From: Caulobacter sp. FWC2
Lineage (GTDB): Bacteria > Pseudomonadota > Alphaproteobacteria > Caulobacterales > Caulobacteraceae
Assembly: GCF_002742625.1 (NCBI RefSeq)
Contig: NZ_PEBF01000001.1
Location: forward strand, 868,001 to 932,000
Length of the DNA stretch: 64,000 bases
Reading direction: 5' to 3'
In this document: positions 16,781-25,668 of the stretch, piece after piece
Layout of the letters: every line of letters begins with the position of its first letter
How positions within the stretch are numbered: position 1 is the first letter of the stretch
Made by a program: the position numbers and the translations under genes
The notes under the pieces: generated by a model
Told to the model about the DNA's origin: nothing
Seen by the model: only the letters and a program-made list of their open reading frames with translations
Databases searched by the model: none

Positions 16781-19165
16781 CTAATGCGGCCGCGCCTGGG
16801 CCAGGGCTTGCGCCAGGCTCTCCAGGGAGAACGGCTTGCTCAGGAAGGGCCAATCCCCGGCTCGGGCGCGGCCTTGATCGCCGCCGGTGTAGCCCGAGCA
16901 CAGCACCACCGGCAGGCCGGGGCGGTCGGTGGCCAGTTGCTCGGCCAGGTCCACGCCGCTCTTGCCGCCGGGCATGATCACGTCGCTGAGCACCAGCTGG
17001 ATGCCGTCGTCCTGGGCCAGGCGGGTCAGGGCCTCGTCGACGCCGCCGGCGCGGACCACCGAGTGACCCAGGTCGTGCAGCATGACCCCGACCAGTTCGG
17101 CGACCTGGGGGTCGTCCTCGACCAGCAGCACGCGCGAGGGGACCTGGGCCTGGACATGGTCGACGGCCGGGATCGTGTCGGCGACCGGCGCGCCTTCGTC
17201 GATGGGCAGCAGCAGGGCCACGGTCGCGCCCTGGCCGGGCTTGCTCTCGATGTCGACCGAGCCGCCCGACTGCCGCGCGAAGCCGTAGACCTGGGACAGG
17301 CCCAGCCCCGTGCCCTCGCCGGGCGCCTTGGTGGTGAAGAACGGCTCGACCGCGCGGGCGATGGTGGCCGCGTCCATGCCCATGCCGGTGTCGCGCACGG
17401 CCACGCGCAGGTAGGGGCCGGGCTCCAGCTCGCCCTGCTTCTTGGTGATGACGACGGGGCGGCTCTCGATGGTGACCTCGCCGCCGGGCGGGGTGGCGTC
17501 GCGGGCGTTGACCACCAGGTTCAGCAGGGCCGCCTCGAACTGGCCGGCGTCGATCCTGGCCGAGCGAACCCCGCCGCCGAGGCGGAGGTTGAAGGTGTAG
17601 GCGTCGCCCAGGGCGCGCTTGAGCAGGCCCTCGGACTCGGCGATCAGGCGGTCGACACGGCAGACCTCGGGTTTCAGCGGCTGGCGGCGGGCGAAGGCCA
17701 GCAGGTGCTGGGTCAGCTTCTCGCCCCGCTTGGCGGCGGCCAGGGCGGCGCTGACCATCCGCGTGCGCCGGCGTTCGTCGTCCGGGTTGCGCTCGACCAC
17801 GTCCAGGGCCCCGATGATCACGGTCAGCAGGTTGTTGAAGTCGTGGGCCACCCCGCCGGTCAGCTGGCCGATCGCCTCCAGTTTCTGCGACTGGAGCAGG
17901 GCGGCCTGGGCGGCGTCGCGCTCGGCCACGGCCGCCTCGACGCGCTCTTCCAGCAGTTCGTTGATCCCGGTCAGCTTGGCCTCGGCCTGCTTGGCGTCGG
18001 TCGTGTCGAAGGCGATGCCGACGAACCCGGCGAACTCGCCCGCCGCATCGAAGCGCGGCTGCGAGAACGACTTCAGCCAGCGCCACGCGCCGTCGGCCCG
18101 GCGATAGCGGCCCTCGAGTTGGAAGGGCTGGCGCGAGGCCTCGCCCTGGGACTGGGCCTTGAGGATGCTGGGCAGGTCTTCGGGAAAGAGGCGCGTGCGC
18201 CAGTCCAGGGTGACCGCCGTCTCGTAGTCCAGGCCGGCGAACTCTACATAGGCGCGGTTGACGAACTCGCGGACGCCGCCGGGCCGCGTGACCCACATCA
18301 GGGCCGGCGCGCTGTCGGCCAGCGCGCGGAAGCGGGCCTCGCTTTCGCGCACGGTCTCCTCGGCGCGTCGCCGGTTGGTGACGTCGAAGTTCAGGCCGAT
18401 CATGCGAACGGGTTTGCCGTCCTCGTCGCGGACCACCTCGCCGCGCCCGTGGATCCACCGCTCGCCCTTGCTGGTGTCGGCAAGACGGTATTCGACCTCG
18501 TAGTCCTCGAAATCTCGCAGGGTGCGCTGGATCCGTTCGCTCATCATGGCGCGATCGTCCGGGTGAACGTAGCGAGGGACATCGTCCAGCACGATCGTCG
18601 CGGTGTCGGAGATGCCCATGTTTCGCCGCGCGCCGGGCGACACGTAGAGCTCGCCGGTCACCAGGTCGTAGTCCCAGGGACCCACCCCCGCCGCGCTCTG
18701 GGTGACCCGCAGGCGGGCCTCCGCCTCGGCCCGTTCCTCCCGCGCCTGGGCCAGGCCCCGCATCGCCCCGCGCAGGCCCTCGGCGGCGACCAGCACCATG
18801 ACCGCGCAGAGCAGGTAGATGACCATGGTGGCCAGCTCGTCCTCGGACATCGGCGCGACGCCCTGGTCGCTCCACAGCCAGGCGGCGAAGCCCGCGCCGG
18901 CGGCCATGGGGACCAGACCCCAGCGCCAGCCGGCGTACAGCGTCACCAGCATGATGGGTGGAAAGAAGGGCTGGGTGGCGCCGACGCCGCCGTGCAGGCC
19001 GAGCAGCGCAATGCGCATCAGCACGGCCATGGCCACGCCGATCAGCGCAGCGACGGCGCATCGCCACGCCGGCGGTGGAACCGGAGGGATGAGCCAAGCG
19101 CTAACTAGAGCATGGATTCGACGGTGCTCGTCGGAAGCCAAGTTCGGGGCGTCTCTCTTCTCCAC
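16781..19165 (-). CDS. Hybrid sensor histidine kinase with receiver domain
   Basis: A 794-aa hybrid kinase. Three to four membrane helices (about 36-140) form a DUF4118/MASE-like sensor. They are followed by PAS domains at about 150-270 (GPWDYDLVTGELYVS) and 280-400 and a coiled coil. The HisKA domain has its phospho-His near 441 (GGVAHDFNNLLTVI) and the ATPase shows NLVVNARDATPPGG, DTGMGMD and GTGLGLSQV. The C-terminal receiver has phospho-Asp near 728 (VLSDVIMPGG) and a Lys in FLSKPF. GTG 19165 follows GGGGAG and avoids running into the dps promoter; ATG further in would delete the first helix. No response regulator is adjacent. It lies 134 bp upstream of the amidohydrolase gene. Confidence 0.88.
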   Translation of the reverse strand: MEKRDAPNLASDEHRRIHALVSAWLIPPVPPPAWRCAVAALIGVAMAVLMRIALLGLHGGVGATQPFFPPIMLVTLYAGWRWGLVPMAAGAGFAAWLWSDQGVAPMSEDELATMVIYLLCAVMVLVAAEGLRGAMRGLAQAREERAEAEARLRVTQSAAGVGPWDYDLVTGELYVSPGARRNMGISDTATIVLDDVPRYVHPDDRAMMSERIQRTLRDFEDYEVEYRLADTSKGERWIHGRGEVVRDEDGKPVRMIGLNFDVTNRRRAEETVRESEARFRALADSAPALMWVTRPGGVREFVNRAYVEFAGLDYETAVTLDWRTRLFPEDLPSILKAQSQGEASRQPFQLEGRYRRADGAWRWLKSFSQPRFDAAGEFAGFVGIAFDTTDAKQAEAKLTGINELLEERVEAAVAERDAAQAALLQSQKLEAIGQLTGGVAHDFNNLLTVIIGALDVVERNPDDERRRTRMVSAALAAAKRGEKLTQHLLAFARRQPLKPEVCRVDRLIAESEGLLKRALGDAYTFNLRLGGGVRSARIDAGQFEAALLNLVVNARDATPPGGEVTIESRPVVITKKQGELEPGPYLRVAVRDTGMGMDAATIARAVEPFFTTKAPGEGTGLGLSQVYGFARQSGGSVDIESKPGQGATVALLLPIDEGAPVADTIPAVDHVQAQVPSRVLLVEDDPQVAELVGVMLHDLGHSVVRAGGVDEALTRLAQDDGIQLVLSDVIMPGGKSGVDLAEQLATDRPGLPVVLCSGYTGGDQGRARAGDWPFLSKPFSLESLAQALAQARPH

Positions 19166-19240
19166 CTTCGCTCCCCGCAAAGATGTCTTGTCATGAGCAT
19201 GGACACGCTTACCTAGAGCACGCAACACGGGAGATCAGTG

Positions 19241-19720
19241 ATGGCCGATACCTTGAACACCGGATTGAGCGCCAAACAGCGCGCCGACATCGCCGCGACC
19301 CTGAACAAGGTGCTGGCAGACAGCTATGCGCTCTATCTGAAGACGCACGGCTATCACTGGAATGTTCGCGGCCCGAACTTCCAATCCCTGCACGTTCTGC
19401 TGGAAGGTCAGTACCAGGAGGAATGGGCGGCGCTGGACGACATCGCCGAACGCATTCGCGCCCTGGGCGAGCTGGCCCCGCAGGGCTACGCCGCCTTCGG
19501 CAACCTCTCGAGCATCAAGGACGGCAATCCCGAAAATGAGTGGGAGGCCATGCTGAGCGAACTGAAGGCTGACAACGAAACGGTTATCCGCACCCTGCGC
19601 GACGCCTTCCCGGTCGCCGACGAGGCGGGCGACGAGGCCACGGCCGACCTTCTGACCCAGCGCCTCCAGGCCCACGAGAAGCACGCCTGGATGATCCGCT
19701 CGACCCTGGGCGGCAAGTAA
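19241..19720 (+). CDS. dps: Dps-family DNA-protecting ferritin-like protein
   Basis: A 159-aa mini-ferritin, forming 12-mers that oxidise and store iron and shield DNA in starvation or peroxide stress. Ferroxidase motifs: KTHGYHWNVRGPNFQ with paired His (about 35-49) and EEWAALDDIAERIRALG (about 59-75) with the acidic ligands. ATG 19241 follows CGGGAG at proper spacing; the GTG one codon earlier is the alternative. Divergent from the hybrid kinase, single gene, stop TAA at 19720. Confidence 0.95.
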   Translation: MADTLNTGLSAKQRADIAATLNKVLADSYALYLKTHGYHWNVRGPNFQSLHVLLEGQYQEEWAALDDIAERIRALGELAPQGYAAFGNLSSIKDGNPENEWEAMLSELKADNETVIRTLRDAFPVADEAGDEATADLLTQRLQAHEKHAWMIRSTLGGK

Positions 19721-19736
19721 GCTGACTGGGGACAGG

Positions 19737-20966
19737 GTGGGGACCCTGGGAACGCACCAGGCCTGGAAGGCCGCCGCGACCGTGCTGGTCGTCGGCGGCC
19801 TTTCCGCGTGCGCCACCTATTACGTGCCGTCCGGGTCGGGGCGCGAGGCCGGCCTGATGCGGGTGACCGGCAGCTTCACCGAGCGGGGCTTGCGTCACTA
19901 TGTCGCGGACTTCGACCCGGCCATGCTGGCCCTTGCCAAGCGTCACGACCCGCGTCCGCACAAGGACTACTGGGGCCGCGTCGAGGGCTGGGAGGTCATC
20001 AACCTGAAGGCCATCCCGCGCCTGGGCGACCGCGCGCCGGACTTCGACGAGGCGCGGGTGATCAACGCCCTGCGGCCGGCGGTCCCGGAAGAGCTGGAGG
20101 TCGCCAAGCCGTTCGTGCTGACGGGGACCGCCGACGCTCGCGCCAAGGCGCTGAACTGCCTGACCCAGGCGGTCTATTACGAGGCCGGGTTCGAGCCGGG
20201 CGAGGGCCAGATGGCCGTGGCCCAGACGGTGATCAACCGCATGCGCCACCCGGGCTATCCGAAGTCGATCTGCGGGGTGATCTACGAGGGCGCGGCGCGC
20301 GCTACCGGCTGCCAGTTCAGCTTCGCCTGCGACGGCTCTCTGGCCCGTGTTCCGCCGCCGGTGCTGTGGGCCAACGCCCAGGCCGTGGCCAAGCGGGCGC
20401 TGAGCGGCTTCGTGTTCAAGCCGGTGGGCGTGGCCACGCATTACCACGCTGACTATGTCTCGCCGTACTGGGCCCCGACCCTGGTCAAGCTGAAGCAGTT
20501 CGGCCAGCACATCTTCTATCGCTGGACGGGGCCAGCCGGCACGCTGAAGGCCTTCAACGGCCGCTATTCCGGCAATGAGACGGTCAGCGCCGACATCCTG
20601 ATGGCCGCCGATCCGCGCACCCTGGAAGCGGCCACGCCCGAGATCCTGGCCGCCCAGAACGCGCCGGCCGCCCCGGCGGCGACGGGCGCCATGGCCCAGA
20701 TGCTGGGGGTCTCGAACCTGGCCCTGCCCGACGCCAAGCTGGTCTCAGTGCCGGACGAGAACTCGCCGACCGGCGAGCGCCTCACCATGCAAGGCACGGT
20801 GGCGGGGCGACGGATTCCGACGGCCGACGAGATCGCAAGGATCAACAAGGCGCTGGAAGCGGTCAGCGAGCCCCCACCGGCGACCGTGCCGGCCCCGGCC
20901 GCACCGCCGCCACCGCCGCCAAAACCGAAGGCGCGGCCGCCGAGCTTGCTGAACCCGCTGAATTGA
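19737..20966 (+). CDS. Cell-wall hydrolase (SleB-like), lipoprotein
   Basis: A 409-aa predicted lipoprotein: hydrophobic N-terminus and lipobox LSAC with the lipid Cys near residue 25. The Hydrolase_2/SleB domain spans about 130-260, with the catalytic-Glu region QAVYYEAGFEPGEGQMAVAQ, VINRMRHPGYPKSICGVIYEG, CQFSFACDG and THYHADYVSPYW. The Pro-rich C-terminal tail (PPPPPPKPKARPP) suggests a flexible or binding end. It is probably a peptidoglycan muramidase/transglycosylase of the outer membrane or periplasm. GTG 19737 is the most upstream usable start. It ends in the repeat at 20969. Confidence 0.87.
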   Translation: MGTLGTHQAWKAAATVLVVGGLSACATYYVPSGSGREAGLMRVTGSFTERGLRHYVADFDPAMLALAKRHDPRPHKDYWGRVEGWEVINLKAIPRLGDRAPDFDEARVINALRPAVPEELEVAKPFVLTGTADARAKALNCLTQAVYYEAGFEPGEGQMAVAQTVINRMRHPGYPKSICGVIYEGAARATGCQFSFACDGSLARVPPPVLWANAQAVAKRALSGFVFKPVGVATHYHADYVSPYWAPTLVKLKQFGQHIFYRWTGPAGTLKAFNGRYSGNETVSADILMAADPRTLEAATPEILAAQNAPAAPAATGAMAQMLGVSNLALPDAKLVSVPDENSPTGERLTMQGTVAGRRIPTADEIARINKALEAVSEPPPATVPAPAAPPPPPPKPKARPPSLLNPLN

Positions 20967-20968
20967 TG

Positions 20969-21082
20969 CTCCCCCGCGATGCGGGGGAGCTGTCGGCGAA
21001 GCCGACTGAGGGGGCGAACTGGACGCATGCCGCGCTGGCCCCCTCCGGCCCTCTGGGCCACCTCCCCCGCATCGCGGGGGAG
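20969..21082. repeat. Composite palindromic intergenic repeat (family A, copy 1)
   Basis: Two CTCCCCCGC...GCGGGGGAG hairpins (20969-20989 and 21062-21082) bracket an inner GTCGGCGAAGCCGAC hairpin and a GGCCCTCTGGGCC hairpin. The reverse complement of the same arrangement is at 45810-45921. It lies between two convergent genes, so it can also act as a bidirectional terminator. Confidence 0.85.
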
Positions 21083-21095
21083 GATCTAGTTCAGA

Positions 21096-22103
21096 TCACC
21101 AAACCCCAATTTTATTGGCCTCGGCATGGCTGATCGGATGGTGTGCGGCCTTGTGGTCTTCCTCGGCCAGGAAGCGCACGGCCTCCAGCGCGGCCATGCA
21201 GCCCATGCCGGCGGCCGTCACCGCCTGGCGGTAGACGTCGTCGGTCACGTCGCCGGCGGCGTAGACGCCCTCGATCGCGGTCGAGGCCGAGCCCGGCTTG
21301 ACCTTCAGATAGCCGCCCGGACCCACTTCCAGCTGGCCGGCGAACAGCTCCGACGACGGGGCGTGGCCGATGGCGATGAACACGCCGTCGGCGGCGATCT
21401 GCGTGGTCTCGCCGGTCTTGATGTTCTTCAGGCGCGCGCCGGTGACGCCCATGGGATCGCTCGTGCCGGTGACCTCGTCGATGACGCTGTCCCACACCAC
21501 CTCGATCTTCGGGTGGGCCAGCAGGCGCTCCTGCAGGATCTTTTCGGCGCGCAGCTCGTCCTTGCGGTGGACCAGGGTCACCTTGCTGGCGAAGTTGGTC
21601 AGGAACAGCGCCTCTTCGACGGCGGTGTTGCCGCCGCCGACCACGATGACGTCCTTGTTGCGATAGAAGAAGCCGTCGCAGGTGGCGCAGGCGGAAACGC
21701 CGAAGCCCTGATATTTGCTCTCGCTTTCCAGGCCCAGCCACTTGGCCTGGGCGCCGGTGGCGATGATGATCGTCTCGGCGATCCAGTCCTGGCCGCTGTC
21801 GGTCTTCACCGCGAACGGACGCTTGGACAGGTCGACTGAGGTGACGATGTCGCCGACGAACTCGGTGCCGACATGCTCGGCCTGGGCGCGCATCTGGTCC
21901 ATCAGCCAGGGGCCCTGGATGACGTCGGCGAAGCCCGGATAGTTCTCGACATCGGTCGTGATGGTCAGCTGGCCGCCGGGCTGGATGCCCGCGATCAGCA
22001 CGGGCTTCAGCAGCGCGCGGGCGGCATAGATGGCGGCGGTGTAGCCGGCGGGGCCCGAACCAATGATCAGGCAGCGGGTCTGGCGGGGAGCGGTCGTGGA
22101 CAT
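21096..22103 (-). CDS. trxB: Thioredoxin reductase
   Basis: NADPH-dependent flavoenzyme that reduces thioredoxin. The 335-aa length fits the low-Mr class. The FAD motif is GSGPAGYTAAIYAARA (about 13-28), the redox-active disulfide is CATC in VSACATCDGFFYRN (about 138-151), and the NADPH motif is VVGGGNTAVEEAL (about 157-169). The C-terminal FAD segment is GVYAAGDVTDDVYRQA. Start ATG 22103. It ends just before the family A repeat. Confidence 0.97.
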   Translation of the reverse strand: MSTTAPRQTRCLIIGSGPAGYTAAIYAARALLKPVLIAGIQPGGQLTITTDVENYPGFADVIQGPWLMDQMRAQAEHVGTEFVGDIVTSVDLSKRPFAVKTDSGQDWIAETIIIATGAQAKWLGLESESKYQGFGVSACATCDGFFYRNKDVIVVGGGNTAVEEALFLTNFASKVTLVHRKDELRAEKILQERLLAHPKIEVVWDSVIDEVTGTSDPMGVTGARLKNIKTGETTQIAADGVFIAIGHAPSSELFAGQLEVGPGGYLKVKPGSASTAIEGVYAAGDVTDDVYRQAVTAAGMGCMAALEAVRFLAEEDHKAAHHPISHAEANKIGVW

Positions 22104-22170
22104 GGCGGATATCTAGGCGCGATTCCGCTCCGGCGCTATATTGTGGGGTCCGGTTGAAGCCGTTTGGGTT

Positions 22171-22395
22171 CTAAATTCCGTGACTGAAATGCCTGTTGGG
22201 CGCCGGAATCTTGCGGCCTTCCGCGCGGGCGTGGCTCATCCAGTCTTCGATCGCCGCGCGAACGTTCCGCAGCGCCTCGACTTCGGTTTCACCGTCTGAC
22301 ATGCAGCCGGGAAGATCGGGCACGGTGGCCAGGAACCCTCCACCGTCTTCGATGGAGAGCGGTTCGACAACGATGCTGTAGCCGTCGTCAGGCAT
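22171..22395 (-). CDS. hicB: HicB-family antitoxin
   Basis: A 74-aa protein with the HicB RNase-H-like partial fold: YSIVVEPLSIEDGGGFLATVPDLPGC, followed by GETEVEALRNVRAAIEDWM. HicB neutralises the HicA mRNA interferase. It has no separate DNA-binding domain (a short form), so autoregulation may be weak or rely on HicA. It overlaps the upstream hicA by 8 bp, so the pair is co-translated, toxin first. Confidence 0.88.
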   Translation of the reverse strand: MPDDGYSIVVEPLSIEDGGGFLATVPDLPGCMSDGETEVEALRNVRAAIEDWMSHARAEGRKIPAPNRHFSHGI

Positions 22396-22645
22396 CGTTC
22401 GCGGGTCCCGTCACACGTCCAAGGTAGGTCACGAGCTGTTTGATGTACACCGGCTTGATCGGACGGCGCGCCGGAATCGTAAGGATTCCAACGCTCGAAG
22501 GGTGCGACAGCGTATAGTGAGAACCGCCGGACGGCGCTCTGCAGGTCACGCCAAAATGACGGCAGACCGCTTCGACGTCACCGATACGCCAATCGCCCTT
22601 GGGGTTCGCCGCCATCGCCGCCAACAGCTTCGCGCCCTGAGACAA
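22388..22645 (-). CDS. hicA: HicA-family mRNA interferase toxin
   Basis: An 85-aa double-stranded-RNA-binding-fold toxin. The catalytic His is in GGSHYTLSHP (about 41-50), preceded by VCRHFGVTCRAPS and followed by ILTIPARRPIKPVYIKQLV. It would cleave mRNAs when HicB is lost. It is slightly longer at the N-terminus than typical 60-aa HicA. The region 22646-22815 between this gene and pseI holds both promoters and no other gene. Confidence 0.88.
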   Translation of the reverse strand: MSQGAKLLAAMAANPKGDWRIGDVEAVCRHFGVTCRAPSGGSHYTLSHPSSVGILTIPARRPIKPVYIKQLVTYLGRVTGPANDA

Positions 22646-22815
22646 GGTTCCTCCGTCAATACGGAGAACAAATTGAGCACGAAAAGGCTGTTCTGTGCAA
22701 TTGACTCAATCATGAGTTTTGTATCGCGCCGGCGGCGATTGACGCCTCATCCACCTTTCCGGGGTTAAACTGGCGGCAACCACGTTTTCGGGTGACAGGA
22801 CCCAAGGACCAAGCC

Positions 22816-23868
22816 ATGTCCGCCCCCTTCATCGAGATCGCCGGCCGCAAGATCGGCGCTGCCTTCCCGCCGTATGTGATCTGCGAGCTGTCGGGCAATC
22901 ACAATGGCAGCCTCGACCGCTGTCTTCAGATGGTCGACGCCGCCGCCGACACCGGCTGCGACGCCATCAAGATCCAGACCTACACCGCCGATACCATCAC
23001 GCTGAACGTCGACCGTCCGGAGTTCAGGATCCACGGCGGCCTGTGGGACGGGCGCACGCTCTACGAACTCTACCAGGAAGCCCAGACGCCGTTCGAGTGG
23101 CACGCGGCGATCTTCGAGCGCGCCCGCCAGCGCGGGGTGACGATCTTCTCCAGCCCCTTCGACGAGACCGCCGTCGACCTGCTGGACGGGCTGGACGCAC
23201 CGGCCTTCAAGATCGCCTCGTTCGAGGCTGTCGACCTGCCGCTGATCAAGTACGCCGCCTCCAAGGGCAAGCCGCTGATCATCTCGACCGGCATGGCCAA
23301 CCTGCAGGAGATGCAGACGGCGCTGGACACCGCTCTGGGCGCGGGCGCGGCGGGCGTGCTGCTGCTGCACTGCGTGTCGAGCTATCCGGCGACCTTCGCC
23401 GACGCCAATGTGCGCAATGTTCCGGACATGGCCGCCCGCTTCGGCTGCCCGATCGGCCTGTCGGACCATACGCCGGGCACGGCCGCATCGGTGGCGGCGG
23501 TGTCGCTGGGCGCCTGCGTGATCGAGAAGCACTTCACCCTGGCCCGCGCCGACGGCGGCCCCGACGCCGCCTTCAGCCTGGAGCCCGCCGAATTCAAGGC
23601 CCTGGTCGACGACACCAAGAACGCCTGGGCCTCGCTGGGCGCGGCCCACTACGACGTGCTGGGCGCCGAGCAGGGCTCGTTGCTGTTCCGTCGCTCGCTC
23701 TATGTCACCGTCGACATCAAGGCTGGCGAGACGCTGTCTCGCGCCAACATCCGCTCGGTCCGCCCCGGCAACGGCCTGCCGCCGGGCGAGCTGGACAATG
23801 TCCTGGGCAAGACCGCGACCCGCGACATCGCGCGCGGCGAGCCGCTGGACTGGTCGATGGTCGGTTAG
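22816..23868 (+). CDS. pseI: Pseudaminic (or sialic) acid synthase, NeuB/PseI family
   Basis: A 350-aa enzyme that condenses phosphoenolpyruvate with a 6-carbon amino sugar to a nonulosonic acid. NeuB domain: ICELSGNHNGSLDRCLQMVD (about 20-39), AIKIQTYTADTITL, FSSPFDE, STGMANL, LLHCVSSYPA, GLSDHTPG and IEKHFTLAR. C-terminal SAF antifreeze-like domain at about 290-350 (RSLYVTVDIKAGETLS, SVRPGNGLPP). TYTADTITL and GLSDHT are closer to PseI than to NeuB. pseG at 27343 supports pseudaminate for flagellin glycosylation. ATG 22816 has AAGGA upstream. Confidence 0.9.
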   Translation: MSAPFIEIAGRKIGAAFPPYVICELSGNHNGSLDRCLQMVDAAADTGCDAIKIQTYTADTITLNVDRPEFRIHGGLWDGRTLYELYQEAQTPFEWHAAIFERARQRGVTIFSSPFDETAVDLLDGLDAPAFKIASFEAVDLPLIKYAASKGKPLIISTGMANLQEMQTALDTALGAGAAGVLLLHCVSSYPATFADANVRNVPDMAARFGCPIGLSDHTPGTAASVAAVSLGACVIEKHFTLARADGGPDAAFSLEPAEFKALVDDTKNAWASLGAAHYDVLGAEQGSLLFRRSLYVTVDIKAGETLSRANIRSVRPGNGLPPGELDNVLGKTATRDIARGEPLDWSMVG

Positions 23869-24725
23869 GCCGCGACGGTCACCGGGATCCGCAGGAAGAC
23901 GTTCCCCGCTGCGGTGGGCTCGGGCAAGGCGCCGGCGCGGATGTTCACCTGCAGCGAGGGCAGGATCAGGGTCGGGGCGGCCAGGGTGGCGTCGCGGGCC
24001 TGGCGCAGGGCTACGAAGGCCTCCTCGCTGACATCGCCGCCCACGTGGACGTTACGGTCCCGCTCCTCGGCCACGGTGGTTTCCCAGCGATAGTCCGAAC
24101 GGCCCTCTGGCAGATAGTCGTGGCCGACGAAGATCCGCGTTTGCGCTGGCAGCTCCAACACCTTGCGGATCGAGCGGTACAGCGTGCGCGCGTCGCCGCC
24201 CGGGAAGTCGGCGCGGGCGGTGCCGTAGTCGGGCATGAACAGGGTGTCGCCGACGAACGCCGCGTCGCCGATAAGATAGGTCAGGCAGGCCGGGGTGTGG
24301 CCGGGCGTATGCAGGGCGCCGATGGTCAGCTCGCCCAGCGGCAGGCTGTCGCCCTCGTTCATCAGCACGTCGAACACCGCGCCGTCGGCGGCGATCTCCG
24401 CCTCGAACACCGGGATGAAGGTTTTCTGCACCTCGACGATGCTGGCGCCGATGACGATCTTCGCGCCGGTCTGGCGGCGCAGGTAGTCGGCGGCGGTCAG
24501 GTGGTCGGCGTGGGCGTGGGTCTCCAGCACATAGGCCAGGGTCAGGCCCTGGGCCTGGACGGCCGCGAGCAGGGCGTCGGCCGAACGCGTCGAAAGCCGC
24601 CCGGCCTTGGGCTCGAAGTCGAGAACCGGATCGATGATGGCGGCCACGCGCGTGGCGGGATCGGTGACCAGATAGCTGACCGTGAAGGTCGCCGGATCGA
24701 AAAACGCTTGAACCTCGGGTCGCAT
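23865..24725 (-). CDS. Metallo-beta-lactamase-fold persulfide dioxygenase (Blh/ETHE1-like)
   Basis: A 286-aa protein likely to oxidise glutathione persulfide to sulfite in sulfide detoxification. The metal motif THAHADH is at about 71-77, with HTPGH (about 141-145), GDTLFMPD and GHDYLPEG typical of the PDO group. ATG 24725 follows GGAGG; a TTG five codons upstream is possible. It is divergent from the BigR/SqrR-like regulator and shares its operator region. Its 3' end overlaps pseI by 4 bp in convergent orientation. Confidence 0.88.
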   Translation of the reverse strand: MRPEVQAFFDPATFTVSYLVTDPATRVAAIIDPVLDFEPKAGRLSTRSADALLAAVQAQGLTLAYVLETHAHADHLTAADYLRRQTGAKIVIGASIVEVQKTFIPVFEAEIAADGAVFDVLMNEGDSLPLGELTIGALHTPGHTPACLTYLIGDAAFVGDTLFMPDYGTARADFPGGDARTLYRSIRKVLELPAQTRIFVGHDYLPEGRSDYRWETTVAEERDRNVHVGGDVSEEAFVALRQARDATLAAPTLILPSLQVNIRAGALPEPTAAGNVFLRIPVTVAA

Positions 24726-24767
24726 CGTTTGAGCCTCCAAATGAGCGGGGCCTTCATATAAGGACTT

Positions 24768-24787
24768 GCTAATTTAGCATAAGCTAA
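24768..24787. promoter_or_regulatory. Overlapping GCTAA/TTAGC repeats, candidate BigR/SqrR operator
   Basis: Three half-sites, GCTAA, TTAGC and GCTAA (24768-24772, 24774-24778, 24783-24787), form an 11-bp perfect palindrome plus an overlapping second one, in an AT-rich gap between the divergent dioxygenase and regulator genes. BigR/SqrR repressors bind AT-rich palindromes in this position in related bacteria; binding here is inferred. Confidence 0.6.
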
Positions 24788-24790
24788 TAT

Positions 24791-25162
24791 ATGGCGCTCA
24801 TGTTTGATCTCTCGCGTTTCGACGTCGGCCAGTTCGAGGCCAGCGCCGCGGAAGCCGCCCGGCTCCTGCGCGCCCTGGCCAATGAGCGGCGGCTGATGAT
24901 CCTTTGCCAGCTCGCCGAGGGCGAACGGTCGGTGGGGCAGATCCAGCCCCTGGTCGGCCTGTCGCAGTCGGCGCTCTCGCAACACCTGGCGGTGTTGCGG
25001 GATGAGGGGGTCGTGGCTGCGCGCCGCGAAGCCCAAACGGTCTGGTACCGGATCGCCGATCCCGCCGCTCTGAAGGTGGTTGGCGTCCTCGCGGAGATCT
25101 TCTGTCCCCCAGCAGAGAGCGCCGCCCATGACCTCCCCGATACTGACGTCACTGACGCCTGA
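24791..25162 (+). CDS. ArsR-family persulfide-responsive repressor (BigR/SqrR type)
   Basis: A 123-aa winged-helix repressor: ARLLRALANERRLMIL, then recognition helix LSQSALSQHLAVLRDEGVV. Cys39 (MILC) and Cys105 (EIFC) are 66 residues apart, exactly the spacing of the sulfide-sensing pair of SqrR (Cys41/107) and BigR (Cys42/108). Persulfide should cross-link them and release DNA. There is no Shine-Dalgarno sequence before ATG 24791, which sits next to the operator, so the mRNA may be leaderless; ATG 24800 is the alternative start. It heads the rhodanese-exporter operon. Confidence 0.88.
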   Translation: MALMFDLSRFDVGQFEASAAEAARLLRALANERRLMILCQLAEGERSVGQIQPLVGLSQSALSQHLAVLRDEGVVAARREAQTVWYRIADPAALKVVGVLAEIFCPPAESAAHDLPDTDVTDA

Positions 25163-25664
25163 CGACGTCGCCCAGCGCCTGCTGGACGGCCGAGCCGTCC
25201 TCGTCGACATCCGCGAGCCCGACGAGTTCGCCCGCCGACGCGCGCGGGGCGCTCTGTCGCGGCCTGTCTCGACCCTGGACGCCAAGGGCCTGAGCCTGCC
25301 GGACGCCCGGGAGGTGGTCTTCACCTGTCGTTCGGGCATGCGTACGACGGCCAACGCCCAACGCCTGGCCACGGCCTGCGGCGCGCGCGCCTATGTGCTG
25401 AACGGAGGGCTCGACGCCTGGGACGCCGCCGGCCTGCCGGTCGAGCGGGACCTGAAGGCGCCGCTGGAAATCATGCGCCAGGTGCAGATCGCCGCCGGCC
25501 TGCTGGTGGTGCTGGGCGTCGTGCTGGGCCTGACCGTCTCGCCGCTGTTCCTGGGCGTCGCAGCCTTTGTCGGGCTGGGCCTGACCTTCGCGGGCGTCAC
25601 CGGCTTCTGCGGCATGGCGCGCCTGCTGGCCCTTGCGCCCTGGAACCGCCCGGCGTCGGCGTAA
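25128..25664 (+). CDS. Rhodanese-domain protein with membrane anchor
   Basis: A 178-aa protein. The rhodanese domain is at about 5-105, with the active-site loop CRSGMR (Cys about 68-70, FTCRSGMRTT), and DUF2892-like paired membrane helices at about 120-165 (VQIAAGLLVVLGVVLGLTV). It would move sulfane sulfur, for example from persulfide to a thiol or sulfite acceptor, at the inner face of the membrane. ATG 25128 overlaps the end of the repressor gene by 35 bp, indicating one operon. Confidence 0.88.
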   Translation: MTSPILTSLTPDDVAQRLLDGRAVLVDIREPDEFARRRARGALSRPVSTLDAKGLSLPDAREVVFTCRSGMRTTANAQRLATACGARAYVLNGGLDAWDAAGLPVERDLKAPLEIMRQVQIAAGLLVVLGVVLGLTVSPLFLGVAAFVGLGLTFAGVTGFCGMARLLALAPWNRPASA

Positions 25665-25668
25665 GGCG

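Noticed and set aside
13293..19097. One open frame of more than 1,900 codons apparently joining the amidohydrolase to the kinase region
   Set aside because: The part upstream of 16646 is antisense/off-frame to the hybrid kinase and is low-complexity Arg/Gly/Pro. The signal peptide at 16646 marks the real start.
22171..22645. HicAB pair as a sign of a mobile island
   Set aside because: Base composition matches neighbours and there is no integrase, attachment site or phage gene near; treated as an ordinary chromosomal toxin-antitoxin pair.
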